Positions 12,424 through 23,617 of a stretch of DNA of 64,000 bases are shown here, piece by piece. Each line of letters opens with the position of its first letter. Position 1 is the first letter of the stretch. The stretch is taken from positions 62,001 to 126,000 of the forward strand of contig JAURVB010013214.1 in NCBI GenBank assembly GCA_033002965.1, in the 5' to 3' direction. A program made the position numbers and the translations under genes. Under the pieces are notes generated by a model. The model had not been told where the DNA came from. It searched no databases and worked only from the letters and a program-made list of their open reading frames with translations. Source of the stretch: Piper betle. Taxonomy: Eukaryota; Streptophyta; Magnoliopsida; Piperales; Piperaceae.

Positions 12424-13202
12424 AGAAGACTAACATCAAGGATTTAAAGCTAGAAATTTAAAACAACACTCTTAAATCATCTGTACAAGCTAATAAGAAG
12501 ATTACACAGAACATGTAAAACGTCAGCTTCTTTTAATCATACTTTTTTTTTAGCCAGCTTCTTTTAATCATACGATGTTTTCACTTGTGTGCACTAACCG
12601 AGTCATCATGGAACAAGTAGCCCAACTGGCAGCAAGTGATCAAGTGTCACGAAATAGTTTATGAGGAATGTGTCATGAGCTTGACCTTTTAACAGAAGGG
12701 CAAGCCATTGAAGATAGAAAGATCAAATCATACCCCAAAATAATGCGACAACTTTGTGGTTGAAGGGAAGAAAAAATCCAAAGAATCTCCCCACCATCTC
12801 AAGCGCAGTGTTGAATACCATCACCACCACTAAACATGAAATCATAGTGATGCATATACTTCCAACTGGGCACATATCACATACACATTTTGTGGACCCT
12901 TTCATCTTCAACTTGCCGCTTCATGTTCATGAGAAGAAATAATGGTCAAAAGGGAAATAGTAAAACAAAGAGATCCTGTCATTAGGACAAAATGGTAGTG
13001 AACAATTCTATGATCATGTATTTAGGACAAACTGGTAGTGAACAATTCTATCACAATCCCAAGTGGGGTGCAACATCTTTTTGTTGGAAAAAATATCTCA
13101 TTTACCTCTGAAGTCTTCCGGCCCAGAAAATGTCTCAAGGTCATTTGTTGGGTATTTTCAAAAGTGAAAATAGACAATCTATAATAGGTGTTCCCATACA
13201 AC
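12424..13202. other. Intergenic stretch with small duplications
   Basis: No gene recognised. A 19-base run, CAGCTTCTTTTAATCATAC, occurs twice about 33 bp apart (around 12523 and 12556). A roughly 30-bp unit starting TTAGGACAAA recurs with a 40-bp period at 12982 and 13022. The short open frames around 12723-12942 on both strands overlap each other and look accidental. Confidence 0.5.
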
Positions 13203-14529
13203 TAGGTCTGAGCATGGTTCTGTTATCCGACCGAACTAATTGAAACCAAACTTTATTCAATAGTTAGGTTTGGGTCTAATTCGATTTTCGGTTTAACTGT
13301 AATACTCTTATTTGGTTATGGTTTATTTAGTTCGAAATCCGTTCCGAACCAAATATCCGAAATCCAAATACGCTAATACTCTTATTTGGTTATGGTTTAT
13401 TTAGTTTGAAATCCGTTCCGAACCAAATATCCAAAATCCAAATCCGCCGTTGGTGACGATCACCATGGCCGTCCAATCACCGCTTTGACATTACCGACCC
13501 TCCCACGGCCTTCCCCGGCAAGAGCGGAGCCCATTCCTACCCAGGCCTGCCGGATCTAGTCACTCACCACCAACCGCCTATGTTTAGCCATTTTTCGGCG
13601 AGCTGCCACCTCCGCCGAGCACGTCGACGTCGTAGATGCGTTAGGCTTGCCGAGCCGATTCCAATGGTTCCAGCAGAGGTTCGCTGGCAGCATAGAGTGC
13701 AGCTGCGGAGGCAGCGGCGGGGCAGAGGAGAATACTGTAATTTCAGATTGTCCGCGAACATTGGTTGAGCCCAACAGACAATTTGATGTCTGAAGTCGGT
13801 CAGATAAATTTTGTTCGACGAAATTTTGGACGGATGCGGAAAATAATTCGTCCGATGTCCGTCCGGCCGATGCCCACCCCTACTGCCAATCACATCTTTC
13901 TCCTTAATTTCTTCTTTCTTCCAAACAAACCTCTTTCCCATCGCATATCGAGCATGCAATTTCTAATGCATTGATTTTTGGGCAGGCCATGGAAGATTAC
14001 CAAATTATAAATAAAATAATTTATTTAATACCAGTTAAAATACCTTATTTTATAACAAAAAAATTTTTCAAAAAATTTTGTGTAAATTTCAAATTTAAAG
14101 ACCATGGATAAAAATAGTACAAAGAATTTTCTTTCCCATTTTACTGCAAAATAATTTGATATCTTATTTTTTAAAAAAACATTGAACATTTTAGATGAGC
14201 ATCATAAAACTAGTAATAATTTCTTAAAAAATATTCACCATTATTTCGAGCAAAAAAATATTTAATTATTTTGAACAAAAATATATAGGTTGATAATAAA
14301 AATATTAATAACTCAGTTATAAATTTAATTATATGGTGGTAATATTGTGAAAATAAAGAAAAAATATGACTAATTAATATTTTAGATTATTCGGTCATTA
14401 AACTAAACCGAACTAATTCGGTTTAGTTGGTTCAATTATAAGTTACAATTCAGCTCTTATTTGGTTAACGAAACAAGCTTATTTCGATTTAGTTGGTTTA
14501 AGATTCGGTTTAGTTTCACCCGAGGCCTA
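13203..14529. mobile_element. Probable non-autonomous hAT-type element carrying LTR-derived DNA
   Basis: The left end reads TAGGTCTGAGCATGGTTC. The right end, on the minus strand, reads TAGGCCTCGGGTGAAACT. The flanking octamers are CATACAAC (13195-13202) and CACACAAT (14530-14537), an 8-bp target duplication with two differences, as expected for hAT elements. Both ends lead into runs rich in CCGAAC or GTTCGG, a common hAT subterminal composition. Inside are a 74-bp tandem duplication (13301-13447) and a GC-rich segment (about 13440-13690) resembling the GC-rich block of the long LTR. A second hAT-like terminus ends GATGCCCACCCCTA at about 13884. No transposase is visible. The short inverted termini match imperfectly, so this remains a proposal. 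Confidence 0.4.
13301..13447. repeat. 74-bp tandem duplication
   Basis: The unit beginning AATACTCTTATTTGGTTATG is repeated in tandem at 13301-13374 and 13375-about 13447 with only a few differences, inside the hAT-like element. Confidence 0.85.
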
Positions 14530-17453
14530 CACACAATAGTCTGCACAGAATCTTTCACCTCCTCCACTTCCTCCAAATTACAGAGACCAACAAGCCTGGA
14601 AGAATGTCATCGGTGGTCACATTTTTTGCAGGAATTTTTATAAAAAAATGGTTAAACGTACTGTTTGGAAATGGAAGGGCTTGTAGTGGGTAATTTTGTG
14701 GCGACTAGTTTCACTGTCTCCAATTATTGCCTCCATTTTGTGAGCACTCATTCAAAAATTCTACCTGGAATAGTAACCCTTGTGTGCAACTGGCCAAACT
14801 TCTTAGCCTTTGATGAGATTAGTAGTCTTAAATATGCGACTCTTTTTTAAGAAAAAAAGGTATGTGACGTATTGATTTTGTTATCAATAGAAAAAATTTC
14901 AGTCACGTCCACTTCCCGGTCGCGCTTTTGTAAATAAGTAATTTTCATTTTTTCTTGTCATTTTTCCACCGTATATCAAAAGACAAAAATAGCCCACTTA
15001 TGATAATTATAAGATTATGCGGCATAGTTAAACAGGAAGGGAGTGTGAAGATGAATATATGATATTTATAATAAAATGATTAACCATTTTAGAGAACTTA
15101 AGAATCCTTATTTATATTAGTAACTTTTCATCTTATATATATAGAGATGTGAAATAATGATATATTAATAGGAAGATGTTCAAAATCTCTTAAGATGGAA
15201 AGAAATTGGGATTTTGGTGTTGCCCTTTGTCGGTCGCTTTCTAAGTTAGATTTTAACAAATTTTAGAAAATATCATCAAAAGTTATAGAATTAATACAAA
15301 ATAGTGTTTTCTAGAACTTGATTAGCGGAGGAAGTGAGCGTGAATAAAAATTCTTATATCAGTGGTGACATTCCTAATTACTGTCTAAATATTGTGAATG
15401 CAATGACCAGAGCAATTATGAGAAGTCATTGTATATGTCATTTTTTATGGCTTTTCATGAGCAATATATTTTGGTTGGAAATTTGTGGAGTGAGTCATAG
15501 TGTTACACATGTATGCGTTGCATAACCAGTCTTTTTTTGGCTCTTGGAGAGCTGCAAGGGTTACTCCCAGCAATATTGACAGATTAGACCATAACAATAT
15601 TGCCAACCGTATATACATGCCTTCTTGAAGAAACCCAACAAAATCTCTATAATCAACTAATAAAAAAGGTAATGATATAGACATCTAGCTCCTCAGCCAT
15701 ATTTTTTTCCATAATATCTCCAACAAATAGTGAAATTGCAATGTGCATTTTTTTAAAAAAAAGAATATATATGAAGAAGTTTGTTGTATGACAAAAAAGA
15801 GAATGTTAATCTAAAGGCATTTTTGACTGTTGGCTTTGCAAGAAAAGTTGAACAGAAGAATCCACCATACATCAGGAAAAAGTGAAACAGAAGTTGGAAA
15901 ATAAAATAAATAAAAAGACAAATTTGGCAACTTGGTAGTAAGTGGGATGGGTAGCTCACAGGAGAAGCCTTACCCACTTATTACCTCAAAATAGTAAAAT
16001 CCACTCCCCCTCCCACTAGCTCATAATTCATCACTCATGACAGGGTAGATTATTCTCCAAAAGTCCTGATCACTGATATGGAAATAATAACTCCAAAGCA
16101 TGAATAATAATAGTGGATGATAGAAATTGAAACAAAGGAATAGAAAGATCACTAGGGAAAGACCCTTAAACACTTTAATTAACGATAGACCTGCGGAATA
16201 CTTAGGTTCGATTGGTTGGCATATATATGTATAAAAAAAATTTAATTATAATTTACAAAGAATTAGTTATGATGCAAATATATGGTATAAAATATCTCAC
16301 AAAAAAATTTCCTCCTTTAACTTATATTAACTTATAACTTGGCAAGATGCCACACCTTTTGTGACTTTTATTAAAGATAAATTTTAATTTTATATATTAA
16401 CTCTCATTAAATAATAAATTTGACTATAATAATTTAACATCTTAAATATAAATTTTAATTATCTTTAAACATATATCCATATTGAATGAAAAATTAAAGT
16501 ATAATAATACAATTTATTGTTTTTACTATTTTTCCAGGCAAATATATTGACTCTTATTAATAAAAAATTAAAAATTGAAGTTAGTGAGATTTAAGCTTGT
16601 GAACCTTTTGTGGTTGGAGGTATTTTTTATTTTTTTATTTTTTAATTAGTTAGATCTCGTACTTTTAATTATGAGGTGCTAGGAATGAATTCACCTTTTA
16701 TTAATAAAAGTTGATTTACAAAAGAATTTTTTCATGCTAACTAACGGGTGCCTTAAAAATTTTTTTCCACCATTTTGTTTTTGAGCGGATGATTTTAGCC
16801 TAATAAATCAATATGAATGTGACTCATCATTTCAATACATGATATCTTCGTATACAAATATATTCCATAAACGCTTACTAGACTATGCGGATGACAACCA
16901 TATATTCATAAAAATTAAAATGATCCATATATAAAAATGAGGTGATTTATTCACCATGTGGATATAATTAGTAGTTGGTTTTCATTTTAATAAGTAAATG
17001 ATTTCTGTCCATTTAAAATCAGTAAATCATCTGCATATCTAAACTAAAATTAGAATCACTTGAAAACAAGTTGACTTGAATTTACTTTTGTTAAGGAATA
17101 TTTATGTCTATGAAATGTAATGCGCATGAGCGTGGCCAAAAGCGAATGGATGATTTGATCAAGACTATTTTAAGTGGGTAAAAAAATCTACTTGTAAAAA
17201 TAAAAAAAAAGATCTTGAACTTTTTTCGAGTACTCTTGTATTTATATCATAATTAACTATTTTTTTATGAAATATAATTAAGAATTTCATATATATTATA
17301 TTTTTATGCTAACCAAATGGAACCTTAACGGAAGGTTATGACATTAGATGAATATAACAAAGGGTTTTAAAAAATTAGTAACGATAATAAAGTGACAACA
17401 AATAGAGAAAGTTTAATATCAAGAGGAGTTGATGCAACAATATCAGTAATGTG
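14530..17453. other. AT-rich intergenic DNA
   Basis: About 2.9 kb with no gene I can support. It is dominated by A/T-rich words and short unrelated open frames under 80 codons (for example around 14461-14850 and 15334-15977), none with a recognisable motif or splice structure. Old degraded transposon DNA is likely. Confidence 0.5.
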
Positions 17454-20400
17454 TGTAACACTCCAATCTCACGAACCAAACCAAAATATTACAAGTTACC
17501 TGATTAAGTTGGGAAACCATAATTTAACCTGAATGGATATGCTCTCGGCATATTAAGATGGAAGATAAATATTGTTATGTATGCATGAGATGTACAGAAC
17601 TCTAACAGGATACTATATAAATGACATGATAAACAATTTACACTAAAAAAATCACGATAAAACTTCTAAAATAAAACGGATGGAGTGCCCCCTTAAAATA
17701 CAATAATAGGCCACCCTGTCAAACAATATGTATATGTAATAACATTAAAAATTATTCTATACACAACCATTTCCATTCAACAATACAATTCATTTTGAGT
17801 TAAGTCTGGACTCAATTGCTAATTCACATTTCATTTACATGTTTGAACTGGGTTTTGACCCATCTGATCATCATTCTCATCCACATTTAAAATTTAAAAC
17901 TACGTCTTGACCCTTTTGTTGTGCATATTTAACATTTAACATATTTACTAAAACATATATCACATTACATCATCAAAATCTGCATTTCATTACTAAAATC
18001 TTACTATCACTTTATTTTCATCATAACATTATATCATCAATAAAAATAACAAGCATTATAATATCAATGCAAGTGTGTAAGAGATGTTATTGCTCTTCTG
18101 TCCAGGCTAGCATATCATCTCTTGATCATCGCCTACATATATAATAACAACACGTTAGTAACAAGTGCTACTAGTGCAAAAATATAACTATATCAAATTG
18201 GCCATGAGAGCTAACTTTCATGTAAAGAAAAATATTTTTATATCTTCTGCTGAACTCTCTAAAAGACATCTACTGAGGAGCTATCTGGCTGCAGACTTGA
18301 TAGCATCCTGAGATGACTGGTTTACTGATGCCACTTTCGATATTTTCTCATTTTTCTAATCCCTGGGACTTGGGACTATTAGTATATCCTAACCACTTTC
18401 ATTTCCTTCATATATCTCCTAGCCTTGAGCACATAGGTCGAATACTCTCAGATAGTCGCCTTCAATACCCTTTGAACCATATACCTGAACGTGTGTAGTG
18501 CTAAACGGTATATATAAGCTTTGACATTTCTCTAGTGTAAGGAACTCAAAATGCAGAGTTGTCAGGATCCCTTGGGAATGAAACATCCCTCTCACTAATC
18601 TAAAGCCCGCTGTGACTAGTATGTGCACCCGTTTATGGTACGTACAAGTCGGTTTCACTATCCTTTGTCTCACTAAAAACTCGATAAAATCATATATAGG
18701 CTTGAGAAGAGATTTATATAATAGGCCCGAAGACAACTTGTGGTGGATCTTGTTTTTGAAATTAGACTTGAGGGTTCTTATCCTCGAGGGTTATTAATCC
18801 GGAAAACTATCGACTAAATGACCCAACTTATGTAGAATCTAATAAAACACCACTTAACCCGTCCAACAGCAATAAAATAAACCACAATAAAGTAAAGTGA
18901 AAAGCAGAGAACAAGTCCTGAATGGACCTGATATAAGCTCAAAGCGAGGTCACGCGCTTAGGCGGCGAGCTCCTACTCTACACCTACACAATCAAACTAA
19001 ATGCTAATGTCCGAGCTAGCTATATGATGCATGAATGCAATGAATAAATACCTATGAAATCACAAGCAGCGAAAATAGAAAACACATCATCAAACATGTG
19101 AAATTATGAAATAACGATTGTTGCTACATAATTTGATAATTCCTGGATAACTACTAACTGATTCATGAATCCTCAAGTCATGCACAATTCCAAACTTCAT
19201 ACTCACATTTGGCTTCATGCTTAATTTATCATAACCAGTTCCTAGATAATCCAACCGGGCTAACTATATGATACATGGAAATCAGTATATGATCATGAAT
19301 ACTATAACCACTAACATGAATGTCAAACAATCAACAACTGAATTAATTTAACAATTAGAAATTTAAAAACTTCTTATTATTACTTTTGACTAGGTGATTA
19401 CATCACAATTTCTAAACTTATCATCATCTCATGTCAATCCTCATTCTGAATCAACTTTCTAATCAAATAATTAATTAACCTACACAATTACAACCCTAAT
19501 ACCTAACTTCACAATTTCACATCATCCATAACATATTTAATTTCCTAATCACATACTTCGACATATCATTAGTCATTATCAATTCTCAATTTCACAACGT
19601 AATTTATTAATCAACAGATAATTATCCCTAAATTTCAAAATGAACATATTCACAAAAATATGAATAATTCATAAAAATTATGTATGATATACATAATAAT
19701 CAAAATGAATCAAAAATCCAAAATTTGAGAAGCAAAAAGCGTGTCACAGTGATTCGGACTCGAATCGGCGACGGTGCTGGGGTGGCGGCCAAGGCTAGAA
19801 ATCGGCCGACTGGAAAGGGAAGGACTAGGGGGCTAGGTCGGGTCTAGGTGGTCTGGCTGAGGTGAGGAAGTCTCTTTAGATCATGGTTGGTGGCACAACA
19901 CATGCCGACGGCTGCAATGCCAACAGAACCAGCTAGGGCTGGCTGCTCTGCCCATGCTTGGGTAAGGGGAGCGTGGTGAGGAGGTGTTGGCTGGGAGGAG
20001 ATGACCATATCGGAGGGAGGCTGAGGGTGGAGATGGTGGCAACAAGGCACGGCCAGTGGCGATCAAAATAGCTGGGAGAAGGGCAGTGGACAGGGATAGG
20101 AGGAGGAAGAATGTGGAGGAGGAAGGAGGAGGGGAGGCTGGGCAAGTGGAATGTGGTGATGTTGGTTGGCAAGAGTGCTATCGGTGGCAAGGTAACCGCT
20201 GGTGGTGGTGGTGGTCATTGGGAGAAAGGGGGAAGAGGCATCGCTCGGCGGGGAGAAAATGGGGTCGAGGGAAAAAATAAACATGGGGGTAGTTTTATAA
20301 TTTAAACTTAACATGCTCCCAATCAACAATAATAAATAAATTTTAAAAAATATAAAATAAAATATTATAAAATAAAATAATTGTGTCCTAACTCAAATGA

Positions 20401-20707
20401 CATATTCTAAGTCTATTAAGCCACCCAAAAATAATGTGTCTTAATATAGTAAATGACCTAAATCTAATCTATAGTCTACTATAATTAAAATAAAAAATAT
20501 AAACTAATATATTGTTGTATATTTTAATAACTTATTCTACTTCAACTTTATTATCATCGTATACTTGGGTACATATGACCTTTATGACTAATAACACACA
20601 GTCAATTTTATTTCAACCCGTGTGTTTTAAAATTGACTTGACTCGAATCAATAGTTGAACCACCAAATTCACGAATATAAAAATCTGACTTAGATCACAG
20701 ACTTTAC
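17454..20707 (-). mobile_element. Antisense copy of the long LTR
   Basis: The stretch starts TGTAACACTCC, the complement of the family's 3' terminus, and ends at about 20707 in the complement of its TGTAAA start. The landmarks appear in reverse order: the CGCCTACATATATAATAACA segment (about 18130), ACTCTCAGATAGTCGCCTTC (about 18445), GGCGGCGAGCTCCTACTC (about 18961), and the GC-rich block (about 19740-20280). No internal region or partner LTR adjoins it, so it is a solo or truncated LTR of about 3.25 kb. The 5' end of this LTR, plus flank, is duplicated in tandem at 20655-20865. Overlapping open frames in 19844-20329 belong to the GC-rich block and are not genes. Confidence 0.8.
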
Positions 20708-20865
20708 CATATAGAAATCCAATTATTCATCTAGTTACATGGTTATATTTTTTTATTAATTGAACTATCAAATTTATGAGTATAAAAATCTATTTCGGAT
20801 CACGGACTTTACAACATGGAAATCCAATTATTCATCTAGTTACATGGTTATATATTTTTTATTAA
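20655..20865. repeat. 105-106-bp tandem duplication spanning an LTR/flank junction
   Basis: Two head-to-tail copies (20655-20759 and 20760-20865) each begin TTGAAC. Each contains the LTR start (complement of TGTAAAGTC or TGTAAAGTCC) and a flank containing AATCCAATTATTCATCTAGT. The junction is inside the unit, so the duplication happened after the LTR inserted. Confidence 0.85.
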
Positions 20866-21009
20866 TTGAACAAAATTACTGTCATCATCATCTAATTATT
20901 ATTATAATTATAATTTTAAAATTTGTATTACATGTAGCGTATACAAGAATATCAAAATTCAATAATACTGATTTTTTTTAATAAATAATGCTCTTTTCTC
21001 GGGTGAAAA
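20866..21009. other. AT-rich spacer
   Basis: Short AT-rich DNA with ATT microsatellite-like runs and no recognised feature. Confidence 0.5.
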
Positions 21010-21290
21010 GAATGGCGCATGTGCTTTGAATTGAATTGAAGTATGAAAGCGGGTCCCATCGACTTTTGGGCGACAAGGACGTTGGCGGGGCTCTTCGCAC
21101 TGAGGCCTGTGGGGGACCCTGTGGGCCCGGGCTTGATGGGCGAGTGGACTCGGCATCGTCGCGTCTATTTCGCCTAACGGTGGGCCCACCTCCCCCAATT
21201 TGGGGAACACAGAAACGAGGTGGCTCCTTTCCTCTTTCGGACGAGCAAAAAAGAGAGTGGTCCCCACAGCCAAAGGTGGGATAGGTGTGG
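21010..21290. promoter_or_regulatory. GC-rich island with a cluster of TCP-type GGNCCC sites
   Basis: In otherwise very AT-rich DNA this stretch is GC-rich and carries five GGNCCC cores: GGTCCC 21052, GGACCC 21114, GGGCCC 21123, GGGCCC 21182 and GGTCCC 21259. Several match TCP transcription-factor consensus sites (GTGGGNCC or GTGGNCCC), and GGTGGGCCCACC at 21179-21190 is a 12-bp perfect palindrome. It lies about 2.3 kb upstream of the SMXL-like start codon. It could be a distal regulatory module of that gene, a promoter of a lost gene, or transposon-derived. The overlapping frames on both strands (20959-21391) lack recognisable domains. Confidence 0.35.
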
Positions 21291-23339
21291 ATGACCAAAA
21301 GCATCTGTCATACGCGAGCCCAATTGCCAATTGGGAATCAACGATTATTCTTATTATTTTTAACGGGTTCGTTTGGTTGATAAAAAAATAAAATAAATAT
21401 TTTGAAATATTCGATTTAATATATTTAATAATTTTTTAATATATTTTCAGTATATTTTGTGCTCCAATTAAATATAAAATATTCATGGTTTTTTCCTAAT
21501 TTTCATTCATGCTTGAATTTAATCATTCTGAATTTATATGTAAAATATATTGAAGATAACTGCTTCAAGAAGGCTGAGTAGAGTATTCTAAGCAAATGAT
21601 GATCAATCTAAATATTATTAATTTAAAAAAACAAATGAACCAAGTTTTATTCTTACTTGATACGTCATAGATAACTAATTAGCTAGTTTCATTTATAAGC
21701 ATCGCAAAAAAAAAACACACCGCATGATTTTTTTGCAAAATGATAGGAGATAACATTGGCCAATTTTTTTAAAAAATAAATCAACCGATTATATTGTAAT
21801 ATCTACTCTCTTTTTTCATGCTCATAACTTGACCCTAGTTACTTTTGAAATATTTTTGTTAACAATTACCCAAATTAATTTAATATTCAATCAATAGGTC
21901 ATTTTCACCTTTATCAACAGGTACATCAAAAAGCTCTTATATGGTCCCAAATAAACTGCTCTGGACACGGCACACATGAGTGGGTGTGATAAAAAAATTC
22001 TACGTCAATAATAAATTTTACATTTTAAAAATACTTGGTATTTGCAACCACTGATACGAACAATGTCAACACCATATAAAATTAAAATTAACCGTCTATA
22101 CAAATCACACTGCTATATTTATTTGTGACTTGGACAAAATTACTTTTATTATCCCATCATCCTTATAATCCAATATCTCACATTAATTCTAGCTCACATG
22201 AGAGTATTATATACTCTAGATATTAATTTTTCTTCTATATTTTTACTTCTGGCCTTATTCATTTTTTAAAATACTATGAGCACTCTAACTTTAATTGTGT
22301 TCAAATTTATGTCGTTTATTTTTGAATCTCAGTCAAGTTAAATAGTGTTGATTTTGAGTTGAATATTTAGAGGGTTTTGATGTTTATTTATCTATATTTT
22401 TGCATAATTTAAGATAAAAATTAATTTGAATGGATTTAGTAGTTTAACTCCACGTCAATTACAAACCAGATAAATTATTTGTATATAAAATGATTATTAT
22501 ATTATTTTTTAAACTTGTTATAATTTTATGATTTTATGATTTTTATAATTTGTGTGAATAATCTTATAGAGAAGAATAAAATATTACACTAAATGTACAT
22601 TATTACAACGGGACAGAGGTATTCTCTTATAAACTCAAATTAAACTTTGAGTATTAAATCAAATTGAAAAATGTAGTGCTGTAAATGACTTAAATTGATT
22701 GGTTACTGTTTGTTCAATAACATTATCATAACTATTTATCATTTTAATTTTTTCAGCTTCACTAAGTTGTTAACCAAGTTTATAATCGGTTGAACAATTA
22801 ATATATGCTTTAATTTTCACCATTTAATTTATTATAAATCCAACATGATTAAGTTCGTTGAAAATTTAAAAAATACTTCCCATTCACAAAATATGAAATA
22901 TTCTAACTATCCAAACTATAGTACTATAAGATTAAAAATTAGAAAAAAATTTAAATTAAATAAATTTATCAAATTGATATTTTGATAGCTGAAAGTTTTA
23001 AAATTAATATTGAGGTAGAATGAGTTAATAATTATATATAAAATAACTAAATAATATTTAATTAAATGAATAGATTAATTACGGTAGAGTGTTCGTATGT
23101 TCCTGTCTTCTATATTTCAAGCCGGCTCAAGTAAAATAATTAAAGTTTCTGTGATTTTTTTAGTACAGTGAATAAGTTTTTCACTGTTATTCTATTTAAT
23201 TTAGAACGATGACTGTCGAGCATGCAGATCGTCGTATAAAAAGGTAAGAATTTACACGCCCTTAGCCTACATGATTACTTTTTTTAATAATTCTCGGTGG
23301 CAATAAGTCAATGTAATCCGCTAGAATCTGAGCTTGCTG
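21291..23339. other. AT-rich intergenic DNA upstream of the SMXL-like gene
   Basis: About 2 kb, strongly A/T-rich, with no open frame above 60 codons and no recognised RNA gene or element. The phrase AACGGGTTCGTTTGGTTGAT at about 21361 resembles ends of short DNA transposons common in plants, but no partner end was found. Confidence 0.5.
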
Positions 23340-23617
23340 ACCACGTCATCACACGTGCCTCCCAGAAGAAAAGAAGTCGCGTAAAAAGAGCAAAAAGAAA
23401 AGTCACGTGCTATTTATTTATTTATTTACTCCACCGGGCCCCACCTCCTCCAGTGCTCACGAACAAAAGGACAAGAATATGTGCCAACCCTCCACCTCCC
23501 ACCATTCTCTCTCGGGGCCCCGCCAAGCCACGTCACCTCAACTCGTCTTTTTTTTAATATATAAAGAAAACGCGCGCCCTCGCATATCCCCAACTTGCAG
23601 CTCGCTCCCCCACGCCG
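23340..23617 (+). promoter_or_regulatory. Probable core promoter of the SMXL-like gene
   Basis: A TATA box, TATATAAA, lies at 23558-23565, about 53 bp before the ATG, so the 5' leader would be short (about 20-30 nt). Upstream are two CACGTG G-boxes (23352-23357 and 23404-23409) and a CCACGTCA element near 23340, all in the 220 bp before the TATA box. G-boxes bind bZIP and bHLH factors, including light- and abscisic-acid-responsive ones. No function was tested here. Confidence 0.55.

Noticed and set aside
19844..20329. Several 60-88-codon frames on both strands
   Set aside because: They belong to the GC-rich block of the antisense LTR.
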